Both the position numbers and the translations under genes were made by a program. The notes under the pieces are model-generated. The model was not told the DNA's origin. It saw nothing but the letters and a program-made list of their open reading frames with translations, and did not search any database. DNA of 64,000 nucleotides, taken from contig JAACZQ010000019.1 of NCBI GenBank assembly GCA_009996675.1, positions 1 to 64,000 on the forward strand, in the 5' to 3' direction. Numbering within the stretch: position 1 is the first letter of the stretch; each line of letters begins with the position of its first letter. Source of the DNA: Chitinophagaceae bacterium (GTDB lineage Bacteria > Bacteroidota > Bacteroidia > Chitinophagales > Chitinophagaceae). Positions 29,396 through 40,700 of this stretch are shown here, piece after piece.

Positions 29396-32300
29396 TCACT
29401 TCTCCGCCAATACTAACAATGCGTCATTATTGCGTGCAAGCAAATAAGCTTTACGTTGTCCAATAATAATGGGTTGAATTCTGCGAACCTGTCCGGTCAC
29501 AGGTAATCCCGTAGTTGGCACTATCTCAGCCTGCCCGTTTTTGCCGAATTGCAATAAAGCTCCCAGACTGGCATCCTGACGACCGATCTCTACATGATTG
29601 GCCAGGAAATTACCGGTAAACAATATGCCATGACTCATACGTGCCATTGCCCTGCCATTGCTTACCTGTGTTATTGCAGGTAAAGCCTTTCCGGTATACC
29701 CACCTTTCCCGTCGTTGATGAAAACCATATGCGCAAACTGTGTAGCTGTTAATTTGAATGCCTTATCCAGTTTGTCCTGTCCGAAAATATCTTTCAGATC
29801 AGCTTTGGCATAATCAGCTGCATACAAATATTTTTTCCGCAATACAGGAATAGATTTTTCGAGTTGCAGTTTGCTGGAGAACGGAATTTCTTTGCCCCCC
29901 ACATAATAAGTAAGCAATTGTTCTACGCGGCCATTGTTGTCGAAATCATTCATATACATACGAACAGGCTGTTGCTCGCTGGCATGTAAACGGGTATTTA
30001 ATCCCAGGTTACCTGCAACAACATCCGGATCACCATCTCCATCTACGTCGGTTACATATATCGACTGCCACCAGCCCTTCTCCGTACTTATGGCTTTTTT
30101 CTCAAAAGCACTGGCTTTACGGACAAACAAATCAATACCACCCCATTGGTAACTCAATAACAAATCTTTCACACCATCGGCATTCATATCTGCCCATGCA
30201 GCATCGGTTACCATGCCAGGCATCACCAGATCTTTGCAATACCGTTCGGTCATATCATGGAAGCGGCCTGTACCATCATTCACCAGCAGGTAAGAGCGCG
30301 GAGTCATCCCATAAGCCCAGGGAACAGATCGGCCGGCAATAAACAGATCAGCATACCCATCGCCATTCAGATCGGTGGTCAATATTTTTGATTGTGTTCC
30401 CAGCGCCTGTTCAAACGCATCTGCCTTCCGGGTGAGATTTCCTTTTCCATCATTTAAGTATAACAGAGGTGACAGGTGTATATCGTTTCCATAAAATTCA
30501 TTACCGCCTGTAGCGATCACCAGATCGGGGAAGCCATCGCCATTCACATCTGTCCATACCGCATCATTATGTTCCCAGGCTATATCTTTCTCCAATGCAG
30601 GTTGTGCCATACGCTGAAAACGTCCCTGTTTGTTTTGCAGAAAAACAGCTGCTGTATAGGTTCTGGCTGCTCCAATAAATACATCTTCCAGTCCATCTCC
30701 ATTAATATCTGCTACAGCCAATGCAGGCCCTTCGGTAGACATCATCTGCGGGATCAATGGCTCGCGGTCAAATTCATTAAAAACATTCTCCTGGTGCAGG
30801 TATTGCAATCCGGAAGAAGCCGTTATATCTTCCAATCCACCATCATTTTTATCTGATCCAGGATATTTATACAATGGCAAGCCGGACTGATAAGCAATGG
30901 TATCTGTTTTACCGTTGTGCAATGTCAGTTGCTGATAAGTACGATCGGGCCAGATCAACACTGCAGAATCTACTTTGATATTTTTCAACCCTACCAGCAA
31001 AGGTTGCATCATACTCGATAAAAAGCCGTGTACCGGCTGGTTCTCATAAGCATATTGTTTTGTACCACTGAACACCAACAGTCTTGCTCCAACGGCCTGT
31101 GTGTTGGAAGTACTACCCTGCAACTGCAATCTTGTAAAATCATTGGTGTTTTTAACGGCGCTTGTATTTTCATAAATTAATGCCGGATCATTGATATTAT
31201 TCACGACAATATCCAGATCTCCATCATTATCCAAATCGGCATAAACTGCGCCATTGGAAAAAGTACCGGGATTGGATGGTATACTATCGGTAAGATTTGC
31301 AAAAGACAGATCACCTTTATTGCGGAAAAACTGATTGGGTATTTTGATCTCTGGAAATTTCTCAATCAGGGAAAGATCTTTATCCTGTAACTGGTTCTTT
31401 TGCAATTTTTGTTGCAATTCCTCCCCGGAAACATAATTAATGTAGTCAATATCATTCATCCTTTTGGGAATACCGTTCGACACAAAGAGATCCTTATTAC
31501 CATCATTATCAAAATCCATGAATAAAGCCGCCCAGCTCCAGTCGGTTGCATTCACACCTGCATATTGTCCGATCTCACTAAAATGATTGTTCTTACGGTT
31601 CAGTTGCAGATTATTTCTGGCATACTGATACGTATATCCATAGGACAATTTCTGTTGAAATATATTATAATCATCTTCAGCCAGTGAACGCCGCAACATA
31701 TAAGGATCATAAGGCAGCATATCCATGGAAATAATTTCCGGGTATGCGTCGTTGTTCAGATCAGCGGCATCTACTCCCATACTAAACTGACTGGTGTGCA
31801 TCATTTGCTGAGCACCTTCCTCTTTAAAAGTGCCATTACGCTGATTGATGTACAGATAATCGTTTTCGTGAAAATCATTCCCTACATACAGATCCGGCCA
31901 TCCGTCGAGATTAATATCCGATACCACTACCCCTAGACCATATCCGATTTTGGTACCATTGATGCCGGTGGTTTCGGTTACGTTTGTAAAACGGCCCGTG
32001 CGTAGACCTTTTGTATCTGTTTTAGTATCGTTCCTGTACAAGCGCTGTCCTGCCAATGAATCGTAAGTGCCGGTAAACTGTGCCCGTGGTGCATAGTTAC
32101 CATCGTGATTAACAGAATGATTCAGGAGGAACATATCCAGATCACCATCACCATCGTAATCAAGAAAAGCAGCCTGTGTGCTGAATCCGGAAAAGTCCAA
32201 TCCGTAAGCTGCCGCTTCATCTTCGTATACCGGAATACCCTGAGCATTGACCCCCTTACAAACCAGCAACTGGTTTTTTCCTTTTAATACTTTATACTGC

Positions 32301-32728
32301 CCTACGCGACAAACATAAATATCCAGTAACCCGTCATTATTAATATCCACCACCGAAACACCCGTACTCCAGCCGCCATCTGTTGGAATACCTGCTTCAC
32401 GGGAAACATCTTTGAACTGCATATTGCCCTCGTTGAGGTATAAAGTATTGTTTCCCTGATTGGAAGCAAAGAACAGATCTGTTTTCCCATCCTTATTAAA
32501 ATCTCCGGCTCCCACACCTGCTCCATTGTAATAATACATATAGGTGAACAGGTTAAAGGCAGGTGTTGGCTGAAGTTTATTAGCGAAATGCAACCCGGTT
32601 TGCTCATGACCCAGTACCCGGAATAGTGACTGGTTATTGTTTTTGCTTTTACAGGATCCATACAGCAATACCAGCCCTAACAGACCTGCCTGTGTTATAT
32701 ATTTTATCCGAAACAAATTCTTCATCAT
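29396..32728 (-). CDS. VCBS/FG-GAP repeat + ASPIC/UnbV domain lipoprotein (copy B)
   Basis: DxNxDGxxD repeats; lipobox LYGSC; start overlaps the upstream stop by 1 nt (TGATG). Confidence 0.9.
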   Translation of the reverse strand: MMKNLFRIKYITQAGLLGLVLLYGSCKSKNNNQSLFRVLGHEQTGLHFANKLQPTPAFNLFTYMYYYNGAGVGAGDFNKDGKTDLFFASNQGNNTLYLNEGNMQFKDVSREAGIPTDGGWSTGVSVVDINNDGLLDIYVCRVGQYKVLKGKNQLLVCKGVNAQGIPVYEDEAAAYGLDFSGFSTQAAFLDYDGDGDLDMFLLNHSVNHDGNYAPRAQFTGTYDSLAGQRLYRNDTKTDTKGLRTGRFTNVTETTGINGTKIGYGLGVVVSDINLDGWPDLYVGNDFHENDYLYINQRNGTFKEEGAQQMMHTSQFSMGVDAADLNNDAYPEIISMDMLPYDPYMLRRSLAEDDYNIFQQKLSYGYTYQYARNNLQLNRKNNHFSEIGQYAGVNATDWSWAALFMDFDNDGNKDLFVSNGIPKRMNDIDYINYVSGEELQQKLQKNQLQDKDLSLIEKFPEIKIPNQFFRNKGDLSFANLTDSIPSNPGTFSNGAVYADLDNDGDLDIVVNNINDPALIYENTSAVKNTNDFTRLQLQGSTSNTQAVGARLLVFSGTKQYAYENQPVHGFLSSMMQPLLVGLKNIKVDSAVLIWPDRTYQQLTLHNGKTDTIAYQSGLPLYKYPGSDKNDGGLEDITASSGLQYLHQENVFNEFDREPLIPQMMSTEGPALAVADINGDGLEDVFIGAARTYTAAVFLQNKQGRFQRMAQPALEKDIAWEHNDAVWTDVNGDGFPDLVIATGGNEFYGNDIHLSPLLYLNDGKGNLTRKADAFEQALGTQSKILTTDLNGDGYADLFIAGRSVPWAYGMTPRSYLLVNDGTGRFHDMTERYCKDLVMPGMVTDAAWADMNADGVKDLLLSYQWGGIDLFVRKASAFEKKAISTEKGWWQSIYVTDVDGDGDPDVVAGNLGLNTRLHASEQQPVRMYMNDFDNNGRVEQLLTYYVGGKEIPFSSKLQLEKSIPVLRKKYLYAADYAKADLKDIFGQDKLDKAFKLTATQFAHMVFINDGKGGYTGKALPAITQVSNGRAMARMSHGILFTGNFLANHVEIGRQDASLGALLQFGKNGQAEIVPTTGLPVTGQVRRIQPIIIGQRKAYLLARNNDALLVLAEK

Positions 32729-35700
32729 CAGTGTTTGATATGATTGAGCTGATAGTATACTGGTACCTGGTTATTCTGGAGGAACAATAGTCCGTGCTGA
32801 TTACGATAGCGAAGCGCTGCGATATCCCTAACCTGACCCTTGATCCATAAACCGGATTCTTCCGATGACAGGACTGTGAATTTTCCGCCTCCTTTATTCA
32901 GCCATACCTGTCCGTACGAAGCATCGATACTGCAGAATTGCGGCAACAAATCAAAGAAGTTACCCGCCAGTACCAGATCCGGTTTACCGTCACCATTCAC
33001 ATCTGTACAGGATATGGCCTCTACAGATGATAGCTGCGCCTGATATGGCAATGCCTCCAGCCTGAATTTTCCTTTTCCATCGTTCCATGCTATACTTGTT
33101 GCTGCATTATTAACCATATACATGCGTGCCGTTTTCAAACCATCTTTGAATAATTCCTCCATGGTTTTCGGTGCGAAATCGGCATGTTTCAGGTTTGACT
33201 TTTTCAGCGATGGCACCTGATCCGTAATATCTTTTTTCAGGAATACCGGCATATCTTTTCCGGCAATGGTCTGGCTGAACATTTTATCCATTGTGCCATT
33301 ATTATCAAAATCATTTACCCATAGTTTAACCGGCGTTTTTGACTCGGGGCGGAGGTAAAAATTCTGACCCAGGTTACCCAGTACCAGGTCGGGGAATCCA
33401 TCTCCATTCAGATCTGCCACCTGTATGGTTTGCCACCATCCTTTTTCATTTTCAAGTCCATTTGCCAACTCGCTGAATGATTGACCATTGAACTGGTAGG
33501 TCTTTGGACTCATCCATTCCCCGGCAATGATCAGTTCTGGTTTGCCATCACCATTCAGATCGGCCCAAGCCGAGCTGGTGAGCATACCCAGTTCCTTCAG
33601 GAATGGTGCAACTGTGGCTGTTACATCACGGAATTTGCCGTTGCCATCGTTGTGGTACAAAAAGCTCGGAGGCATAACCCCATATTGCTGCGGAACACTT
33701 CTGCTGCCAATAAACACATCCATCAAGCCATCACCGTCGTAATCAACCGGAATAGCTGTTCCGCAATTGGTATGGCTGATGGGGAAGGCGCCGGATTGCA
33801 ATGTAAAATTCCCTTTCCCGTCATTCAGGTATAACTGATTCTGGTATACATCTGCCGTAGCTGGTTTGAAATTACCGCCACCACCTACAAATAAATCCTG
33901 ATCGCCGTCTTTGTCTGCATCAAAAAAGAAAGTAGCCGTTACATCGTTGAATGAAAACCGGTCAATATCCGGACTCTGTTTCCGGACCATTCCGCCAGCG
34001 GTTTGTAAGTAAAGCTGTCCTGGTTTGGCTGGCGTACCGCCAATGAACACATCCGGTCTTCCATCACCATTAACATCTGCAACAGCTGATTTAGGTCCCT
34101 GCTTCGAAAGCATGAATGGGATATTCCGTTCCTGGTAGAAATCCACCACATCATCTTCCTGGTGTTTCTCAAAAGAAACAGGCTCCATGGTTAGCAATGT
34201 TTCTTTGGGCGAAACCATTGTACGGATATAAGGCTTTGTGGCAGCTGCATTGTATTGTATGCGATTAAGTTGATTTACCTGGGGCTTGACAATCGTTTGG
34301 CTGGTATTGTTGGGCCATATTACCTGTATGGAATCCGGTGCAGCATGCCCCAACCCAATCGTTTGCCTGTATTCCACACAGGATTGAAAACCGCGGCTTG
34401 GCATAATTTCTCTTGTCAGTATCGTATCGCCTGGCAGGAATACTTTCACAATGCTCCCGATACCAAAAATATTCTGATCCTTATATTGTACAGTTACAGC
34501 AATGTAAGTCGATACAGGATTGGTTTCGCGGGTATGATTTTGGTATATCAGTGCCTGTTGGTTCACATTATTAATAACCAGGTCCAGATCGCCATCATTA
34601 TCCAGATCTGCATAAGCGGCTCCATTGGAGAATGTGGGTTTATCAAGTCCCCATTGCATACCTACATCTTCAAATTTCAGGTTACCGGTATTCCGGAATA
34701 GTTTATTGGGTACCGGTACCGATGGCATTTTATCGATTACATTATTCACTTCTTCTTTTTTTCCTTTCAGCACCATCTGATTTACTACATCGTTGGCAAA
34801 GAAGTCAATAAAGTCCTGATCCGTTACATCGCGATAAATGCCATTACATACGAGAATATCATTCATCCCGTCGTTATCCGCATCAAAAATCAGTGCTCCC
34901 CAGCTCCAGTCGCTGGCAGCCACACCACTATAAAAAGCGGTTTCCTGAAAATTACCCTGCCCATTATTGACCAGTAAGGCATTCTGGGTATACTGGTTAA
35001 AAAATCCCTGGTCCTGTTTGAGTTTAAAAACTTCATACCCTTCAAAAGAGGTATTGGTTTTTAACCGGTAATCATTGTCGGGCAGCATATCCGTGGTAAA
35101 AATATCCGGCCGGCCGTCGTTATTAATATCCTGCATATCTGCACCCATGGATGAGAAGCTGATGTGTTGTGTGCGATTTTCAACTTCATCGCGAAAAGTG
35201 CCGTTACGCTGATTGATGTAGAGATAATCTTTTTCAAAAAAGTCATTGGAAACATAGATATCCGGATAGCCATCGTTGTTTACATCACCAACGGTTACCC
35301 CCAAACCAAAACTAATGATGCTGCCGTAAATACCAGCCTCTTTGGTTACTTCCACATACCTGCCGTTGTCATTGCGGAACAGGTGGTCACCGCCACCTTT
35401 CAGGAATTCAGCAAAGGGCGCTTCTGCTTCCGGCACATTGCGCATATTGGCATAATTAAGTGTATTAACCGGTATGGGGCTGTTGTTCACCAGAAAACAA
35501 TCCAGGTCGCCATCCAGATCGTAATCGAAGAACGATGCGTGTGTGGTATAACCGTCGTTATCCAATCCGTATGCAGCTGCCTTTTCGGTAAATGTGAGAT
35601 TATGGTTATTGATGTAAAGCTGGTTTTTACGCAGGGCTTTATTGGTCATATTACCCGCATTGCATACATAAATGTCCAGCCAGCCATCGTTGTTGATATC

Positions 35701-36045
35701 TACCAATACCACGCCCGTACTCCATTCATCGTGAAAAGTAATGCCTGCTTTTTCGGTAATGTCTTCAAATTTCAGTTGCCCTTTATTGAGGTATAATTTA
35801 TTAGGCCCCTGATTGGCAGTAAAGAAAATTTCCGGCAGCCCGTCATTATTCAGGTCACCGGTAGCTACGCCCCCACCATTGTAAAAGTTCCGGTATTTAA
35901 ACACATTGAATTGATCGGACTCAGTGAGCTTGTTTACAAAATCAATATTACTGTCTGCCACAATCGTGAATACAGTATCTTTTTTAGCCTGGTTACAGGC
36001 TATCAAAAAAGGCAGCAAAAGCAGTACGCGATAAATACGTCTCAT
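32728..36045 (-). CDS. VCBS/FG-GAP repeat + ASPIC/UnbV domain lipoprotein (copy C)
   Basis: DxNxDGxxD repeats, 'NIFGIGSIVKVFLPGDTILTREIMPSRGFQSCVEYRQTIGLG', lipobox LIAC. Confidence 0.9.
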   Translation of the reverse strand: MRRIYRVLLLLPFLIACNQAKKDTVFTIVADSNIDFVNKLTESDQFNVFKYRNFYNGGGVATGDLNNDGLPEIFFTANQGPNKLYLNKGQLKFEDITEKAGITFHDEWSTGVVLVDINNDGWLDIYVCNAGNMTNKALRKNQLYINNHNLTFTEKAAAYGLDNDGYTTHASFFDYDLDGDLDCFLVNNSPIPVNTLNYANMRNVPEAEAPFAEFLKGGGDHLFRNDNGRYVEVTKEAGIYGSIISFGLGVTVGDVNNDGYPDIYVSNDFFEKDYLYINQRNGTFRDEVENRTQHISFSSMGADMQDINNDGRPDIFTTDMLPDNDYRLKTNTSFEGYEVFKLKQDQGFFNQYTQNALLVNNGQGNFQETAFYSGVAASDWSWGALIFDADNDGMNDILVCNGIYRDVTDQDFIDFFANDVVNQMVLKGKKEEVNNVIDKMPSVPVPNKLFRNTGNLKFEDVGMQWGLDKPTFSNGAAYADLDNDGDLDLVINNVNQQALIYQNHTRETNPVSTYIAVTVQYKDQNIFGIGSIVKVFLPGDTILTREIMPSRGFQSCVEYRQTIGLGHAAPDSIQVIWPNNTSQTIVKPQVNQLNRIQYNAAATKPYIRTMVSPKETLLTMEPVSFEKHQEDDVVDFYQERNIPFMLSKQGPKSAVADVNGDGRPDVFIGGTPAKPGQLYLQTAGGMVRKQSPDIDRFSFNDVTATFFFDADKDGDQDLFVGGGGNFKPATADVYQNQLYLNDGKGNFTLQSGAFPISHTNCGTAIPVDYDGDGLMDVFIGSRSVPQQYGVMPPSFLYHNDGNGKFRDVTATVAPFLKELGMLTSSAWADLNGDGKPELIIAGEWMSPKTYQFNGQSFSELANGLENEKGWWQTIQVADLNGDGFPDLVLGNLGQNFYLRPESKTPVKLWVNDFDNNGTMDKMFSQTIAGKDMPVFLKKDITDQVPSLKKSNLKHADFAPKTMEELFKDGLKTARMYMVNNAATSIAWNDGKGKFRLEALPYQAQLSSVEAISCTDVNGDGKPDLVLAGNFFDLLPQFCSIDASYGQVWLNKGGGKFTVLSSEESGLWIKGQVRDIAALRYRNQHGLLFLQNNQVPVYYQLNHIKH

Positions 36046-36091
36046 AGTATGCTAAAATACTACAATTGAAGCCGCAATGAGGGTATGCCTG

Positions 36092-36121
36092 CAAATAAAA
36101 TGCGCCACTTTCGTGGCCCAT
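36092..36121 (-). terminator. Intercistronic terminator/attenuator-like hairpin between susD-like and VCBS copy C
   Basis: Minus strand ATG-G-GCCAC-GAAA-GTGGC-G-CAT (GNRA loop, one G-G mismatch) then TTTTATTT. Confidence 0.6.
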
Positions 36122-36151
36122 TTCTTTGTTTATTTTATTCAAACAGGATGC

Positions 36152-37768
36152 TTAATAACCAAAGTTCTGTTTCAGATTAGGGTTAGAAGACAAGGCCACT
36201 GTCGGAATCGGGTAAACCACTTTATATCCGGCTGAAGCATTGGGTCTTTCCTCTACCGGGCTATTGAACACACCGAAACGAACCATATCAGTTCTGCGGT
36301 GTCCTTCCAGGTACAGTTCACGACCTCTTTCTGCCAGAATGGTGGGCAGGGTTACAGAAGCCAGCGGTGTTGCATTACGCAGCACGCGGATGCTGTTCAC
36401 AATGGTCAATGGTGTTTCACCATTGGCGCCAGTAGTACCACCTCTTAACAGCGCTTCAGCTTTCATCAGGCGAACGTCTGAGAAGCGGAAGAAGGGGAAC
36501 TCGTTTTCACTGCTCCAGGCACCATCATTGATGGTAGCAGGGTTCAGCGGGAATTTGTTCACACGGATACCGCTTGCTTCACCATTGAAGAAGATAGAAG
36601 CATTACGGGTAAACACAAGCGGGTTACCGGAACGATCATAGAGGTTACCAATGGGATCACCAATAACACCGGGTACTTTGGGATTAGTGGGGCTAACCGG
36701 ACCACGGGCCTGACCTAACAGGAAACCGGCAGGAGCACCTACCTGGTTTGTGTAGTTGGGCACATCGTTTTTCTTACGAACGTCATTGTCTTCAAAGCTA
36801 TCGTAGAACTGTGACAGGGTCACAAAACCATTCCAGCTGCTGGGGGTCTGGTTGTAGTGCCAGCTCTGGCTGGTCTGCCAGCGCAAGCCAGCACCGTTAC
36901 CGGCACGTGCATCGGAACCGGCCTTACGAACAAAAATGTTCTCAGAAGAAACGGTACCGTTATCCCATTTGAAGTTATCCCAATAGTACGTATCAATTGC
37001 CAGTAAGGGATTGGCCGCAACGTTGTTGCAGTACTCAATTACCTTATTCATATCAGCCGCGTTGAAGGTAAATGGACCAGCGGGCTGGGTAGGATCCTGC
37101 TTGTATACTGCCTTGTTCAGGTAGCATTTAGCAAGCAATGTCCAGGCAGCTTCTTTGGTAGCCTGTGCACGGTTGGTTTGGTTGTATACCGGTAGGTTGG
37201 GTACGGCTGCTTCCAGTTCAGCGATGATCGCATCAATGGCCGCAGAACGGGTGAGTACATCCGGTATTGCGGCAGCGGCGGCAGTAGCGGGACGGGTTTG
37301 CACCTGTCCATACAGATCGCAGGTCAGGTAGCGGAAATAAGCCCGCAGGAACTGGCCTTCTGCTTTTGTTAAGCCGGTTGCAGTTTCAGCTACCAGTGTG
37401 GTCTGGAACAGCGCACCGTTCAAACCATTCCAGGTATCATTGATCTGGTTGTGGTCGCCAGCCCAGGTATGCAGGTGCAGACGACGCCAGGTACCAAAGT
37501 CATCCCAGTCGGTACCACGTGTGGGTCCCATGATTTCATCGGTAGAATGTTCTTCCAGTGCAAACCAGTTGCTCTGGCCACCTGTCAGCTGGTTCAGCTG
37601 CTCATACACCGCAGAAATAGAGGGCGGTGTAGGTGCCCCACCAGATGTGTTAGGAGCAATAGAGTTCGGTGCTTCCAGCTTGGGATCCAGCTTGGAGCAG
37701 GAAGCGAGCGTAAGCACACTTATAGCGGATACCACCGGTATAAACTTGCTTGTGAATATATTTTTCAT
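36152..37768 (-). CDS. SusD/RagB family nutrient-binding lipoprotein
   Basis: Lipobox TLASC; 'FLRAYFRYLTCDLYGQVQTRP', 'EFPFFRFSDVRLMKAEALLRGG', 'ERGRELYLEGHRRTDMVRFG'. Confidence 0.93.
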   Translation of the reverse strand: MKNIFTSKFIPVVSAISVLTLASCSKLDPKLEAPNSIAPNTSGGAPTPPSISAVYEQLNQLTGGQSNWFALEEHSTDEIMGPTRGTDWDDFGTWRRLHLHTWAGDHNQINDTWNGLNGALFQTTLVAETATGLTKAEGQFLRAYFRYLTCDLYGQVQTRPATAAAAAIPDVLTRSAAIDAIIAELEAAVPNLPVYNQTNRAQATKEAAWTLLAKCYLNKAVYKQDPTQPAGPFTFNAADMNKVIEYCNNVAANPLLAIDTYYWDNFKWDNGTVSSENIFVRKAGSDARAGNGAGLRWQTSQSWHYNQTPSSWNGFVTLSQFYDSFEDNDVRKKNDVPNYTNQVGAPAGFLLGQARGPVSPTNPKVPGVIGDPIGNLYDRSGNPLVFTRNASIFFNGEASGIRVNKFPLNPATINDGAWSSENEFPFFRFSDVRLMKAEALLRGGTTGANGETPLTIVNSIRVLRNATPLASVTLPTILAERGRELYLEGHRRTDMVRFGVFNSPVEERPNASAGYKVVYPIPTVALSSNPNLKQNFGY

Positions 37769-37795
37769 TGATTCCTTTTTTAATTGATTCAATTA

Positions 37796-40700
37796 TTAAA
37801 ATCCAACATTGATACCCACTGTAATAACCCTTGGTCTCGGATATTGTGTATAATCGAAACCACGTGAAGGGATACCATTAATGCTTTTATCTACGTTCAC
37901 TTCAGGATCGATACCGGAATAACCAGTGATCAGCGCCAGGTTCTGGCCGGAAGCAAATACAGACAGGGTTTTAATAGTCTTATTGTTCTTCATATCGAAC
38001 GCATAGCTCAGGTTTACGTTGGCCAGGCGGATGAAATCACCTTTCTCCAGGAAACGTGTTGAAACAGATCCGGGGTTGAATGGGTTCTCAGGTCCGGTAC
38101 CAACCTCATAAGTAACGTTACGAGCGTTACGCAGACTTCCTTTTAAGAACAATGCATTCGCCGTATTGTTGTACACCTTGAATCCGGCTACGGCATTCAG
38201 GAACACACTCAGGTTCCATCTGCCATAACTGAAGTTGTTGGTCAAACCACCAAAGTAAGTAGGCAATGCGGAACCAACCAGTTGGTTGGCAGCACCATTG
38301 GCATAACGGGCGTTACCATTACCATCGAAGCCCTGGAATACAGGCATGGTCCAGGTAAAGATAGAAGACCCATTGATCAGTGTCTGGGCAAAAGCACCAG
38401 TCAGACCCTGACCGCTTACACCACCGGTATTGATGGGGGTGGGCAGGCCTTCGATATTGTTCTTAACAGTGGTCATGTTGTAGTTAACATCCCAGCTGAA
38501 TTTCTTGCCCTTGATCACAGTATAGTTAATGCTGGCTTCCCATCCTTTGTTAATTACTTTACCAGGCAGGTTGATCCACCAGTTGCTGGTTGGTGCAAAA
38601 CCACCGGGTGTGGGCGCAAAGAACAGCATGTTCGTACGCTTGTTGTTGTAGTAATCTACAGTTACAGTCAACCTTCTGTCTTTGGTAGTGAAATCAATAC
38701 CAAAACCAGTAGTGGCAACTTCTTCCCATTTCAGATCGGGGTTACCCTGCTGAACGAAACGGGTAACAGGACCGCCGCCTACATCAAATGTTTGCTGGAG
38801 GTTGAGTGCTGAATAAGATCCCAGGTTGTCCTGGCTACCCAGTTTACCATAGTTGGCACGCAGACTCAGGTCGCTGAAGATTTTACCAAATGCTTTCTCA
38901 GCCCATGATTCCTGGAGTACTCTCCATTTGAAGGCAAAGGCAGGGAATGTAGCATAACGGTTGTTGGAACCAAACTTAGAAGAACCATCCATACGCACAG
39001 TAGCGGTGAGGAAGTATTTGTCTTTATAAGTATAGTTCACACGACCGAAAACAGATTGCAGCTCGTTCTTATCAAAAGAAGGAACAAAGCTTGCATAGTT
39101 TTTGAAATTGTTGTAATCTTTTACAAACACATCAGTCGGATTCACCACTGCTGTATTCAGGCCCCAGCCAAAAGTACCGCGGTAGCGGCTCTGGAAACTC
39201 TGATAAGAGTAACCGGCAACGGCATTGATATTATGATTACCGAAGTTTCTGTCGTAAGTAAGATAGTGTTCAATCAGCAGTGATTTGGCTTCCAGGTTTT
39301 GGCGTGTAACGCGGCCATTACCCTGGATACCATTACCATAGTCTTTACCGAATACGTTGGTAGTACCACCATAAGCGTTGGAACCCAGACGGGGATCGGC
39401 AAAAGCGGTTCTTTCTGATTTAGAATTATCATAACCCAGTACTGCTTTATAGCTCAGATCAGGGGTGATCTGGTAAGTAGCAGATACATTACCCATGAGC
39501 CTGTTTACGAAATCACGGTCATCGAAATAAGCCAGCATCTGAACGGGGTTGCGCTGATCGCCGGGCTGGTAGAATGAGCCATTGGGATTGTAAATAGGGT
39601 TGGTTGGGTTAAACTGGAGCGCAGCACCCAGCAAGCTACCCTGGTAACCTGCGTTATTGGAGAGCGGCGGATAAACGTTTTTGGTTTTGGAAGCAGTGAT
39701 ATTGGCTTCCAGCTTCAGCTTGTCGTTGAACAACTTCTGGCTGATATTAGCACGACCAGTAATTCTTTTCAGGCTACTGTTTTTAACAATACCCTGTTGG
39801 TCGTCGTAAGAACCACTCAAACGGGCAGCTGTTCCTTTATTGCTGAAAGACCAGCTGAGGTTGTGGTTTTGAGAAATAGCCGTACGGAAAATCTGATCCT
39901 GCCAATCGGTATTGGCACCGTTATCGATGGCTTTAACCGCATCAGCAGCAGCAATCGGATCTGCACCGCCATCAATATTGGCTTTCTTGGCAGACAGCAG
40001 GAAATCTTGTGCATTCATCAGATCATAACGTCTGGCAGTAGTAGCAATACTGGTATTGGCGCTGTAATTGAATACACCGCGTTTACCACCCTTGCCCTGC
40101 TTGGTTGTGATCAGGATTACACCATTCGCACCTCTTGAACCGTAGATAGCAGCGGCAGAAGCGTCTTTCAGAATGGTAATGCTTTCAATATCATTGGGGT
40201 TGAGGAAGATCAGCGGGTTCTTGGCAGTTGTACTACCTTCCACACCACTGGCTGATCCCAGTGTACCACCCTGGATCAGGGGCACACCATCCACCACATA
40301 CAAAGGCTCCTGTGCACCACTAATAGAACCCGTACCACGGATATTAATGGTAGCAGCAGCACCAGGTTCACCAGTAGAAGGTGTTACCAGCACACCAGCT
40401 GTACGGCCCTGGAGCAGTTGCTCAGGTGAAGCAATCTGACCTTTGTTGAAATCTTTTTCACCCACACGGGCAACGGAACCGGTAACATCTTTCGATTTAC
40501 GGGTACCATAACCAATTACAATAACGTCGGCAAGTGCATCAGCTGAAGGCGTCAGCTTTACGTTAATGGAATTGGAAGCAGGAATGGCTACATCAGAACT
40601 GGTGTAACCGGAGAAAGAAATGACTAAGGTCCTCACCGTACCAGGAACCGTCAGACGGAATGTACCATCTGCGCCGGTTTGTGTACCAGTTGAAGTGCCC

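Noticed and set aside
35164-35796. 210-aa plus-strand ORF opposite VCBS copy C
   Set aside because: Antisense shadow ORF of a confidently coding gene; no recognisable domain. Same for 24024-24593(-), 38282-38812(+), 5758-6420(-), 46151-46519(+) and similar.
23547-36045. Possible DNA tandem-repeat or CRISPR-like structure in the VCBS genes
   Set aside because: Periodicity comes from protein-level DxNxDGxxD Ca-binding motifs; repeats are not identical DNA units and have no spacer pattern.
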